From: Laguncularia racemosa | Taxonomy: Eukaryota; Streptophyta; Magnoliopsida; Myrtales; Combretaceae | Assembly: GCA_037954665.1 (NCBI GenBank) | Contig: JBBMOL010000301.1 | Location: 434,001-498,000 of the forward strand | Reading direction: 5' to 3' | DNA length: 64,000 bases | Program-made: the position numbers and the translations under genes | Part shown: one piece after another, positions 1-9,597 of the stretch | How the letters are laid out: every line of letters starts with the position of its first letter | Position numbering within the stretch: position 1 is the first letter of the stretch | Notes under the pieces: generated by a model | Databases searched by the model: none | Told to the model about the DNA's origin: nothing | What the model saw: the letters and a program-made list of their open reading frames with translations, nothing else

Positions 1-275
1 GGGACATACAGAGGGAGAATCTATTCCACACAACTTGTCAGATTCGAGGTAACCTATGTATGCTTTTCATTGATAGTGGTAGTTGTAGTAATGTCATATC
101 TACTGCATTGGTAGAGAATTTACAATTAACCACTAGCTCTCATCCTAACCTGTATAAAGTGCATTGGTTGGACAACCAAGGTAGTTTGCATGTTACACAG
201 CGAGCAATGGTACGAATTAGTATAGGAGATCAGTATAGTGATGAGATTATTTGTGATGTGCTTCCTATGTATGCC
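1..275 (+). pseudogene. Aspartic protease fragment of a G-family retrotransposon
   Basis: A reading frame from about position 60 encodes the retropepsin-type protease of a Ty3/gypsy element. It has the active-site triplet in FIDSGSCSNV, followed by the conserved stretch ending in CDVLPMYA. The same protein segment recurs at 31991-32236 (G2) and about 39990-40220 (G3), so this piece belongs to the same RT-less family. The copy stops exactly where an LTR begins at 276, losing the last 70 to 80 codons and the polypurine tract seen in the other copies. Upstream sequence lies outside the window. The family assignment is firm. Whether this is the end of a neighbouring element in a tandem LTR array or the target of an insertion is open, because no matching TSD was found. 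Confidence 0.75.
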
Positions 276-1305
276 TGATAGGAATCAAAATTCGACAAGA
301 CCAATCATTAGGGCAAAAACTAAAAGAATTCAAATTTTGGCGATGAGGGCCCATTTTGAGCAGATCGACCCCAGAATTATTTATATATTAACCTCTTTTC
401 TATTATTCTTGTATTATGTTTTCCAACAGGCACACTTATCAAATTTTATAGGGCAATGGACAAACTCCCTCCAACTCAGCTTGTGGGTTATCCATGGACC
501 GACCTAAACCGGCGATGAGCTGGGTCGATGGATCATATAGAAGACCGGCATCTTGAAGACCATTTCTTTTATATATTTCTTCTTTTATGAACTATTTTGG
601 TTTTGGGACACTTTTATTTCCTTGTAATTTTCATTTAGGGTTAGTCACCTTAAAAGTGGCAAACTTATAATTTTGAGCACTTTTTAACCCTAGGAGTAGC
701 AAGTATAAATACTTGCTTAAGAGAGGGTTTGAGAAGCTTATCATTTTGCAGATTAAACACTACATTTCACGTGAGAATTAGGGTTCATACCTTGGTTCCA
801 AACTCTTATCAATTTCAATCCCAAGAGTTGAAATTGTGGCGAGTGCAACATCTTGAAATTGTGAGTTATATCAATTTCATTTTGTTGCGATTTCTTTTCT
901 TCTCTAGTGTGTCATATCTAGGGTTGAATTGAGATAGTTCTTGGTCAGAAATACATATTGTTATTCACAAATTCTTGTGTTTATTTGAAGTATTTATCAA
1001 TTTGATTCGGATTATCATTGAAGACTACACTTGAAATTGTGTTCATTTCTATTGGAAAGGGATTCATATCATTAAGGTTTTTCTTTGTCATTTGTGGATT
1101 ATTTGCTTGGATTATATGAGATTAGGTTGTTGATAGAATATATTATCATTGTGGTATTATAATTATATCATTGGATATTTGGATTTCATCATATCTTCAT
1201 TAGGGTTCACGTGAAATTGCCCTTTATGGATCCGATTTTGCCTTGACTTGAGATTGTTTTTCTTAAGTCTTTTGATTGTGATTCTTAGTGGAATTAGGCA
1301 CATCA
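276..1305 (+). repeat. G1 5' LTR
   Basis: This 1030-bp LTR matches the solo LTR at 17287-18322 along its length and the truncated copy at 8554-9491. It starts TGATAGGAATC and ends TTAGGCACATCA, followed six bases later by an initiator-Met primer site. Confidence 0.9.
699..716 (+). promoter_or_regulatory. TATA box inside a 7-bp dyad
   Basis: The sequence GCAAGTATAAATACTTGC has perfect 7-bp arms around TAAA and contains TATAAATA. It recurs intact at about 17719, 28885 and 37339 and with single changes at about 8889, 32874 and 40805, in all three G LTR subfamilies. It is the likely core promoter of the LTR. Confidence 0.65.
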
Positions 1306-1805
1306 TCTTTTTGGTATCAGAGCTATATCATATTTGGATCTAAGATTGATTACATCCTAATTGAAGAATTGGTTACATTCATTGGAAATTGACACCTTTG
1401 TTCGTAAGATTGAGACTGGTTTGATTGACATTGTTTGTTTGTCTTTCAAATTGGTTTTTGTATGTGCTTAATATTGGTTTTAGGCACATCATCTTTTTGG
1501 TATCAGAGCACATGTTGAGAGAAGGGAATTGGTTTTATTTGATTTCATGGAGTTAATCATCAATTAGGGTGATTTAGTGAAAACAGCAAATTGTGTTGTT
1601 GTTGTGGTTTTGAGATTGCGAAATTACCTTGGCTTGGAATTTAATTTGCTGATTGTTGGAGTTGGATTGGGAAGGTTGTTGTATCATCTTGTGATTAATA
1701 ATTTTCGTGGAAGGAAGGAAGAATAGAAGTGTTGTTAATTCAACAATTGTGTGAGCTTGAAAAAATTACCTTGTTCTTGCCGTGACTAGTTGTGGTGTAA
1801 GAGAA
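1306..1805 (+). other. G1 leader with duplicated LTR end and primer site
   Basis: TGGTATCAGAGC, complementary to the 3' end of plant initiator-Met tRNA, occurs at 1312-1323 and again at 1498-1509. Both are preceded by the same LTR-end sequence (TTAGGCACATCA then TCTTT), so about 186 bp separate two copies of the LTR/primer junction. The rest is non-coding gag leader that continues after M1 at 6567. Confidence 0.75.
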
Positions 1806-1891
1806 TGATACGAACCACGCCAACCCGTGACGAAACCCAATACCAATACGTTCGGAAATTCGTTGCCTAAGATGCCCAAACACCTAAAGTG
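1806..1891 (-). repeat. Inverted 86-bp end of the M LTR
   Basis: Read on the minus strand, this is the terminal 86 bp of the M-family LTR, ending in GTATCA at 1806. It abuts the start of the 5' LTR head to head. It lies inside the TSD-like flanks, so it seems to have arrived with the element or formed by a rearrangement at its left end. Confidence 0.8.
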
Positions 1892-2109
1892 GATGAGATC
1901 CATGATGAGTGCCAAGCCGGAAGAAGAAATGTGGATCCTCTTGAAGTGCCGCCTGGACCGATCACAAGAAATCGAGCAAAATGATTCAAGGAAGCACTTA
2001 ACGGGTTGATAAAGGTTGTCCATGAAGCCGGAAAGGATTGAGCAATCATGAAGTTGGAACGGATTGGAACAACCATGGGAAAACCCTTGCTTTTGTACAA
2101 GCTATACTG

Positions 2110-2405
2110 GACACGGGATGAAGAGGGCGTGTATTTTAAAGGCACGACCGTGTAGGAATCTTAAGATTGCACAGAATCATACACAGCCAGACACACGGCT
2201 AAAAGGCACGGCCGTGTATTGAGTTAAGCAAATCCCCAAGAAGGTACACGACCAGAAGTACACGGTTGTGTATATGGCCGGAATGTGCACAGAAAAGTAT
2301 ACGGCCAAAGTACACGGTCGTGTACACGGCTGTGTATGTTGCCAGAAGTTGTACAGAAAGGTACACGACCAAAGTACACGGTCCTGTACACGGCCGTGTA
2401 TCCCC
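2110..2405 (+). repeat. CACGGCCGTG-type palindrome array in M LTR
   Basis: Short dyads of the form TACACGG(C/T)CGTGTA recur every 20 to 60 bp, separated by spacers such as CCGGAATGTGCACAG. The block is far more GC-rich than its surroundings. Equivalent arrays lie at 5840-6165, 12540-12755 and 16100-16300 with different unit numbers. It sits upstream of the LTR TATA box, where an enhancer would be. Confidence 0.8.
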
Positions 2406-2495
2406 TACTGGCCAGCTTGTTCTGTTTTCGCGTTTTTACGTCACTTATCTAAACTACGTCGTTTTGAACTTGTTTTACACGAATTGTAACCCTAG

Positions 2496-2503
2496 TATAA
2501 AAG
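2496..2503 (+). promoter_or_regulatory. LTR TATA box
   Basis: TATAAAAG lies in the context CCTAGTATAAAAGCTCCTAGG. The same site is present at 6258-6265, 12848-12855 and 16393-16400 in the other three M LTRs. Confidence 0.65.
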
Positions 2504-2805
2504 CTCCTAGGGTTTAGAACAATGAAGCATATACATCTTTGAACATTAAATACTTTTGAGAGGCACCTCTCTTGGTTCTTCAAGAACTAAATCGAACTTA
2601 TCGGATTGATTTCCGTGGCGTTCATCCCGACTTATCAATCGGTCTTTCATCCCGATTGTGGCGTCTTCGTTTTTATACCAAGGTTCTTGTCTCGCTTATA
2701 GACAACGGGTCGCGGTTTCCACTTTAGGTGTTTGGGCGTCTTAGGCAACGAAATTCCGAACGTATTGGTATTGGGTTTCATCACGGGTTGGCGTGTTTCA
2801 TATCA

Positions 2806-3295
2806 GTTTGGTATCAGAGCTTATGTTTGTCAAAACATCAAGTTTGGTTGAGGAAGGTAATATCAAAAACCCTAACTCCAATCGTTCATATCAATTATCG
2901 TTTTCAATTTTGTAGTATTGATTGTCTTTTGATAGTGTAATATCGCCTAGCCGATTGTTAAAAAAAAAAAAAAGAAGAGAAAAGAAAAGAAAAGAAAAAC
3001 GTGATCAAGAGCAACAACCGAGACAACAAAAAAAAAAAAAATTCGGATAGAAAAATAGAGTGAAAATTTACGAACCCTAGAGTTGTTTTGAATTCTACGG
3101 AAGGAAATTGGTGTAGTTCGGGTTAGTTCCAAGAGAATTGAGAAGAGGAAATTGGCGAGTTGATATCATCATTGTTTGTGAGAATACACGAGTGATTGTG
3201 TGATATCATCATTTAAGCGAAACACGTAAGGGAGTGTATCGTGAGGTTTAATTATATTTATATTTGTGTTAGTACTAATCTTTTCTGCAGGGACA
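2806..3295 (+). other. M1 leader: primer site, A-rich tract, intron-like segment
   Basis: The primer site TGGTATCAGAGC is at 2809-2820. An A/AG-rich tract runs from about 2959 to 3060. Just upstream of the gag ATG (3296), a TACTAAT branch-point-like motif and TTTTCTGCAG acceptor (ending 3290) pair with a possible donor CAC/GTAAGG at 3226. That would make a 65-nt intron, which is inference only. Confidence 0.6.
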
Positions 3296-5842
3296 ATGTC
3301 GAGACAACATTCTCCTGAAGGTGAGAGGGGAAGGTTTGATGCTAGGGTAGTAATTGAGGCGTTAAGGGGAGAAATGAAGAGGATGTTCCAAGAGGGAATG
3401 GAACAAATTCATGAGACGGTAGAGCAAAGACTAGAGCAATCCACAAACGTATTCCAAGGGCGTAAGAGGGAGAGTCGTTCTAGGAGATTACCGAGTGGTG
3501 GAGATAAAATGTCGGACGATGATTTTTATGAGCCTTCTGTTGGGAGTTATAGAGGTTATAGTGGTCGGAATAGAGGAACTAGGGATTAGGAAGATAAAGG
3601 AGATAGGAAAAGAGAGAATATATTTCATACTAGATGTTATCTAGGAGATCACATTTGTAGTTTGATTATTGATGGGGGAAGTTGCACCAATGTAGTGAGC
3701 AATTTTATTGTTGAGAGGCTGAGGCTCAAAACTGTTAGACACCCTAGTCCATATAAATTGCAGTGGTTGAATCATAGTGGTGAGACTAAGGTGAGTAAGC
3801 AAGCCTTGATTGGGTTTCGCATTGGTAGGTATGAGGATGAGGTGTTATGTGATGTAGTGCCAATGTAAGCATGTCATGTGTTGTTGGGGAGGCCATGGCA
3901 ATTTGATAGGAAGGTTGAACATGGTGGCTTTTCTAACAAGTATAGCCTTGTTCACCAAGGGAAAAGTTTTAACCTTAAACCTTTAACACCTAAGCAGGTG
4001 TATGAGGACCAGTTGCAGCTACAACAGTCGTTTGCAAAACATAAGGTGAGTGAAAAGCAGTGTGAGAGTGAGAGAGCAAAAGACAATGAGAAGAAAAAGG
4101 AATATAAAAGTCAGGATCAAAAGGAAAAGGAGAGGAAGGCTGGAAAGAGTGTGAGAGGCCAGGTTGAAGGGGGATCAACTTTGGTGGTGAGTGAAAAGGA
4201 GAGGGCAGCCTTGCAAAAGGAGAGTTGTGTGGCAAAAGCGAGTGTAGTAAGGAGAGCGTTAGTGATGAGGCAACCTATGTTGTTGCTGGTTTTTAAAGAA
4301 ACATCTTTGACTACTAATGAATTGTCTAACTCTTTGCCTAGTGTGGTTATGTCTCTTGTGCAGGACTTTGAAGATGTCTTTCATGAGGAGATTCCAAAGG
4401 GATTACCACCTATTCGTGGTATTGAGCACCAGATTGACCTTGTACCCGGAGCATCGATTCCAAACAAGCCAGCTTATAGGAGCAACCTAGAGGAAACAAA
4501 GGAACTCCAAAGGCAGGTCAAAGAATTAATGGAGAAGGGGTACGTGAGAGAGAGCATGAGTCCATGTGCAGTGCCTGTGATTTTGGTGCCTAAGAAGGAT
4601 AGGACATGGAGGATGTGTGTTGACTGCCGCGCCATCAACAACATCACGCTAAAGTATCGTCATCCCATTCATCGTTTAGATGACTTCTTAGATTGGTTAT
4701 ATGAGTATAGTGTCATTCCTCATGAGCCTTGGATAGACATGTCCATAGATTTTGTGTTAGGATTATCTAAGCCTAGGCATGGTCGAGATTCTATTTTTGT
4801 GGTTGTGGATAGGATTTCTAAAATGGTTCATTTCTTTCCTTGTCATAAAACTGATGATGCTATACACATTGTTGATTTGTTCTTTAGAGAGGTAGTGCGT
4901 CAGCATGGTATACCTAGAAGCATTGTTAGTGATCGAGATGAGAAATTTTTGAGTCATTTTTGGAGAGTATTGTGGAAAAAGTTAGGAACTAAACGGATGT
5001 TTTCGACTATCTGTCACCCACAAACTGATGGGCAAATTGAGGTTGTTAACAGGACTTTAATTCAATTGTTAGGGGCAATCATAGAGAAGAACATTAGGAC
5101 TTGAAAGGATTGCCTACCATTTGTGGAGTTTGCATGTAATAGGGCTTTAAATTGCATTATTCATTGTTCACCATTTGAGATTGTGTTTGGTTTTAACCCA
5201 CTGAATCCTAATTATTTATTGTCATTGCCACTTAACAAGTTTGTGAGTTTTGATGCTGATTTTAAGGCAGACTTCGTGAGAAAGCTACATGCACAGGTAA
5301 AGAGTAGGATTGTAAAACAAAATGCCAGGGTTGCTTCAAGGGTGAACCGGTACAGGAGACCCAAGATTTTTCTGCCTGGAGATTGGGTTTTGGTGCATTT
5401 TCGCAAGGAGAGGTTTCCATTGCAGAGGAAATCTAAGTTGAAGCCTAGAGGCGATGGACTAATTCAAATTCTTGAGTGCATCAATGATAATGCATACGAG
5501 AAAGATTTATCAGGTGAGTATCCAGTAAGTGTCACATTTAATGTTACTGATCTAAGTCCCTTTGATGCAGGCAATGATTTGAGGACAAATCCTTTTCAAG
5601 AGGAGGGGAATGATGAGATCCATGATGAGTGCCAAGCCGGAAGAAGAAATGTGGATTCTCTTGAAGTGCTGCGTGGACCGATCACAAGAAATCGAGCAAA
5701 ACGATTTAAGGAAGCACTTAATGGGTTGATAAAGGTTGTCCATGAAGCCGGAAAGGATTGGAGCAATCATGAAGTTGGAACGGATTGGAACAACCATGGG
5801 AAGACCCTTGCTTTTGTACAAGTTATACTGGACACGGGATGA
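3296..5842 (+). pseudogene. M1 gag-protease-RT(partial)-integrase polyprotein
   Basis: One frame runs the whole length, broken only by stops at 3587-3589, 3866-3868 and 5102-5104. At each of these M2 has a sense codon, so single transitions explain them. Order: a short basic, Ser/Arg-rich gag N-terminus (MSRQHSPEG start); protease (IIDGGSCTNV, then LLGRPWQFD); a Lys/Glu-rich linker; the RT finger region (VPKKDRTWRMCVDCRAINN up to HRLDDFLD); then directly the integrase core (DMSIDFVLGL, HPQTDGQIEVVNRT) and C-terminus (GDWVLVHFRKERF, FNVTDLSPFD). The RT catalytic YxDD, RNase H and integrase zinc finger are absent. The last 230 bp lie inside the 3' LTR and encode GPITRNRAKRFKEALNGL, a tail seen in CRM-like chromoviruses. 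Non-autonomous and dead. Confidence 0.85.
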
Positions 5843-6566
5843 AGAGGGCGTGTATTTTAAAGGCACGGCCGTGTAGGAATCTCAAGATTGCACAGAATCA
5901 TATACGGCCAGACACACGGCTAAAAGGCACGCCGTGTAGAATCAAGTGCACAGATCATATCGGCAGACACACGGCTAAGGCACGGCGTGTATTGAATCAA
6001 GCAAATCCCCTGGAAGGTATACGACCAGAAGTACACGGTCGTGTATGTGGCCGGAATGTGCACAGAAAAGTATACGGCCAAAGTACACGGTCGTGTATGT
6101 TTGCCAGAAGTTGTACAGAAAGGTACACGGCCAAAGTACACGGTCGTGTACACGGCCGTATATCCCTTACCGGCCAGCTTGTTCTGTTTTCGCGTTTTTA
6201 CGTCACTTATCTAAACTACGTCGTTTTGGACTTGTTTTACACGAATTGTAACCCTAGTATAAAAGCTCCTAGGGTTTAAAACAATGAAGCATATACATCT
6301 TTGAACATTAAACACTTTTGAGAGGCACCTCTCTTGGTTCTTCAAGAACTAAATCGAACTTATCGGATTGATTTCCGTGGCGTTCATCCCGACTTATCAA
6401 TCGGTCTTTCATCCGATTATGGCGTCTTCGTTTTTATAGCAAGGTTCTTGTCTCGCTTAAAGACAACGGGTCGCGGTTTCCACTTTAGGTGTTTGGGCGT
6501 CTTAGGCAACAAATTTCCGAACGTATTGGTATTGGGTTTCGTCACGAGTTGGCGTGGTTCGTATCA
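5611..6566 (+). repeat. M1 3' LTR
   Basis: This 956-bp LTR starts TGATGAGATCC after a purine tract and ends TTCGTATCA. It contains the pol C-terminus, a palindrome array and a TATA box at 6258-6265. Confidence 0.92.
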
Positions 6567-7421
6567 GAGAGGTTGTGAAGTTTGTTGTTGTGATTTCCAT
6601 TGTGTAATTCTGAATTGGAGAAGTGCAATTTCTAGATTTGAGGTATGAGTTAAGGAAGCAATTTGAATTTCAAAACACACATTAAGTCATTGTTTAATTG
6701 TGTGTTGATTTGAATTTGAAAGTGGCTCCTTACCTTTTGTGGAATATTGCAATTAATGATCTCATTTTGAATTTGAACTTAAGCTGCCTTTTGTTGTGAG
6801 TTACAGTTTGAAACTTGTATAGAAGTGGAGAAATACAAGTGTGGAAGAGTGTGTATGTGTGTGCTAAAACGTGTATAAAAGGTATATGTGTGTGGAGTTG
6901 TATTTTTGTAAAATTAGTGAAGGGTATGTATGTGTGGCGTTATGTGTGTATGTTGATTGAAGATGTTGCAATGTGGTGAATTGGTGTTGTGGTGAAGTGA
7001 GTGCAGTGTGATTAGGTGTGTGTGGTGGTGTAAATTTGTGGAGTTGTGTGTAGTATAAGGTGCTGCACATTAAGACTCATTGTGGGTATAAAAATTTTGT
7101 AAGAAAGGAAAGTTGAGTGGTGAAGTTTGAAATTCAAATATAAGCATTTAAGTGTGAAAGTTATTGAGTATTATTACTTAAACACCTGCTTAGTTGAATT
7201 CAATATCTTAACTACTTGGAAGTATTTATTTGTGCTTCAATTATTCTAATATACTTGAAGTGATAAGAAGTATTTGTTGCATTGGTGACTTGTTGCACCG
7301 TGGGTGTACAAGTGTGTGTGTTGTTATCCAAACTTGTTATTGTGACGTGGTGAAGTGAAGGGAGTGTGCTACAAATTATTTGAGATTACATTTGTACTTC
7401 AGATAAATCACATCCACAAAC
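6567..7421 (+). other. G1 leader, second part
   Basis: Non-coding leader that aligns with the G2 leader (about 29780-30600). Shared features include a CAAAACACA-ATTAAGT block and a long TGTGTGG-rich GT-biased stretch (about 6840-7060). No independent gene is seen. Confidence 0.75.
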
Positions 7422-8553
7422 ATGTCATATGATAGTGTGAATGGGAACATTGGCAATGAGGCCAATAACCAAGTGGGTGGCAGACTAGGTCATCAAAATA
7501 CAAGTGGAAGAACTCTAGATGAGCAACTTCAGGACCTTACCACAATTGTTGCTATATTGGCAACGAGAATTGATAAGATGACATTACCACCACCACCTGT
7601 GGTAAACCTTCAGGCGCCACCTAGAGTAGAAGGAGATTATCATCTTCTTAGGGAAGGCAGAGATGATAATTTTGGGGTTAATCTAAACCCTGACAGGGAA
7701 TTTAGACCACCTCGAGGACTAGAGTGTGCGAAGCTACAAATGCCTTCATTTGATGGTAGGGGTTCTGCCGATGACTACCTAGACTGGGAAGACCAAGTTG
7801 AGGGTCTTTTCAAGTGTTATGAGATTGATGAAGACTCCAGGGTACACCTTGCAGCCATAGAGTTGACAGGGTATGCCGCTTTGTGGTGGAGAAATATGGT
7901 GATCAGTAGGCAAATGGATGGAGAGATCGAAATACACACTTGGAGAGACATGAAACGAGTTTTGAGGAATAGGTTTGTACTGAAACACTATAGGCATGAG
8001 TTATTTATGCGTCTCTAGACACTGAGACAGGGGGATAAAACCGTGGATGACTATGTATAGGAGTTTGAGACACTAGTGATCAGATGTGGATTAGTTGAAC
8101 CTCCTGAACAAACCCTAGCACGTTTTGTATCTAGGTTGAAGTATGAGATAGCTTGTGTAGTTGAGCTTCAGAGATATAGTACACTTGATGAGGTTATATA
8201 TTTAGCCTTGAAAGTGGAAAGACAGAGACAATCCTATTCATTCCAGGATACTAGGAGCAGACTACTAGGGAACCAAACTGTTCAGGGTCAGTTATGTTCT
8301 CCTTCAGAGACACTAGAGATTCACGAGCAGTTGAGTACACCATTAGAGTATTCTGAGGATCAGAGTCAGATGAGTCTATCATTAGAGGGCCAGAATGCTC
8401 AGAGACATTTGTGTTCACCTTCAGAGGTCTCAGAGGGCAATGAGCAGTTGGGCCAACCACTAGAAGACCATCAGGATCAACGACATCCAGATAAGTTAAA
8501 AAAGGAGGATACAATATCAGTGAAATGGGTTGAGTTAGGGGACACCTCAGTAG
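7422..8553 (+). pseudogene. G1 gag
   Basis: The frame starts MSYDSVNGNIGNEANNQVGG. It includes a heptad-like stretch (LQDLTTIVAILATRIDKM) and the Retrotrans_gag core with the hallmark GYAALWWRNMVISR near residue 150. Two in-frame TAG codons (8016-8018, 8058-8060) interrupt it, after which the same frame continues (CGLVEPPEQTLARFVS). The last part has about 40-residue imperfect repeats (LCSPSE...EQL...PLE...DQ). The frame then fuses into LTR sequence at 8554, losing the CCHC knuckle present in G2 and G3. Gag normally forms the cytoplasmic virus-like particle; this copy cannot. Confidence 0.85.
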
Positions 8554-9491
8554 ATTATTTATATATTAACCTCTTTTCTATTATTCTTGTATTATGTTTT
8601 CCAATAGGCACACTTATCAAATTTTATAGGGCAATGGACAAACTCCCTCTAACTCAGCTTGTGGGTTATCCATGGACCGACCTGAACCGGTGATGAGCTA
8701 AGCCGATGGATCCTATAGAAGACCGGCGTCTTGAAGACCATTTCTTTTATATATTTCTTCTTTTATGAACTATTTTGGTTGTATTTTGGTTTTGGGATAC
8801 TGTTATTTCCTTGTAATTTTCATTTAGGGTTAGCCACCTTTAAAGTGGCAAACTTGTAATTTTGAGCACTTTTTAACCTTAGAAGTAGCAAGTATAAATG
8901 CTTGCTTAAGAGAGGGTTTGAGAGGCTTATTTTTGTAGAACAAACAGTTCTTTTCACGTGAGAATTAGAGTTCCTAATTGTCATTTAAACTCTTATCAAT
9001 TTCAATCCCAAGAGTTGAAATTGTGGCGAGTGCAACATCTTGAAATTATGAGTTGTATCAATTTCATTTTGTTGTGATTTCTTTTCTTCTCTAGTGTGTC
9101 ATATCTAGGGTTGAATTGAGATAGTTCTTGGTCAGAAATACATCTTATTGTTCACGAATTATTGTGTTTATTTGAAGTACTTTGCAATTGAATTTGAATC
9201 TTCATTGAAGAATTCCCTTGAAAACTTGTACTTCACTATTGGAAAGGAGTTCTTGGAATTGAGGTTTTCTTTGTCATTTGTGGATTATCTTCATGGATTA
9301 TATGAGATTAGAGTGTTGTTAGAAGATATTATCATTGTGGTATTACAATTATATCTTTGAACTTTTGGATTTCCTTATATCTTCATTAGGGTTCACGTGA
9401 AATTGCCCTTTGTGGATCCGGTTTTGCCTTGACTTGAGATTGTTTTTCTTAAGTTTTTTGATTGTGCTTCTAAGTGGTTTTAGGCACATCA
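8554..9491 (+). repeat. G1 3' LTR, 5'-truncated
   Basis: It lacks about the first 102 bp of the LTR and is otherwise collinear with 378-1305. The end GGCACATCA is intact. The TATA dyad is present with one change (AAATGCTTGC). Confidence 0.88.
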
Positions 9492-9597
9492 ATTGAGCAG
9501 CCACTCTTTACAACTTATTGATATTAAGGGTGAAGTATTTCACCCTTATGTGAAGTAGCACCTTAGGTATGAAGATAACAATGAGTTATATCCTCTA

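Larger units (their letters stand above)
1892..2805 (+). repeat. M1 5' LTR
   Basis: It matches the 3' LTR at 5611-6566 and both M2 LTRs. The first bases of the canonical TGATGAGATCC start are replaced by the inverted fragment. It ends TATCA, three bases before the primer site. It is 914 bp, longer than the M2 LTRs because of an extra unit in the palindrome array. Confidence 0.9.
1806..6566 (+). mobile_element. M1: deletion-derivative LTR retrotransposon
   Basis: This element lies in the G1 leader, which resumes at 6567. It has two LTRs (1892-2805 and 5611-6566), an initiator-Met primer site at 2809-2820, one long polyprotein frame and a polypurine tract just before 5611 (AAGAGGAGGGGAA). Flanks are gagaa (1801-1805) and gagag (6567-6571), a TSD with one mismatch, provided the inverted LTR fragment at 1806-1891 is counted as part of the insertion. 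Gag core, zinc knuckle, RT palm, RNase H and integrase zinc finger are missing, at the same junctions as in M2 (12307-16699). Confidence 0.85.
276..9491 (+). mobile_element. G1: gag-only LTR retrotransposon carrying nested element M1
   Basis: The order is 5' LTR (276-1305), primer site, long leader, gag (7422-8553) and a 5'-truncated 3' LTR (8554-9491). Element M1 (1806-6566) is inserted in the leader. Gag runs straight into LTR sequence at an ATTATTTAT junction, so zinc knuckle, protease and polypurine tract have been deleted here. The LTRs begin TGATGGGAATC-like and end GGCACATCA, a 5-bp terminal inverted repeat (TGATG/CATCA). Flanks are atgcc and attga, which do not match, so this is not a simple insertion. 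A tandem or recombined arrangement with the protease fragment at 1-275 is more likely. No RT, RNase H or integrase is present. Confidence 0.8.

Noticed and set aside
271..275. TSD for G1 (atgcc) against the right flank (attga)
   Set aside because: No match at any shift of a few bases, so a simple insertion with TSD was not claimed.
2947..3132. Minus-strand hydrophobic frame opposite the M1 leader
   Set aside because: Phe/Leu-rich only because it is the complement of the A/AG-rich tract; the same tract in M2 does not keep the frame.
3990..4235. Pro/Ser-rich minus-strand frame, also at 14358-14603
   Set aside because: Complement of the Lys/Glu-rich linker in the M polyprotein; its conservation follows from the sense strand.
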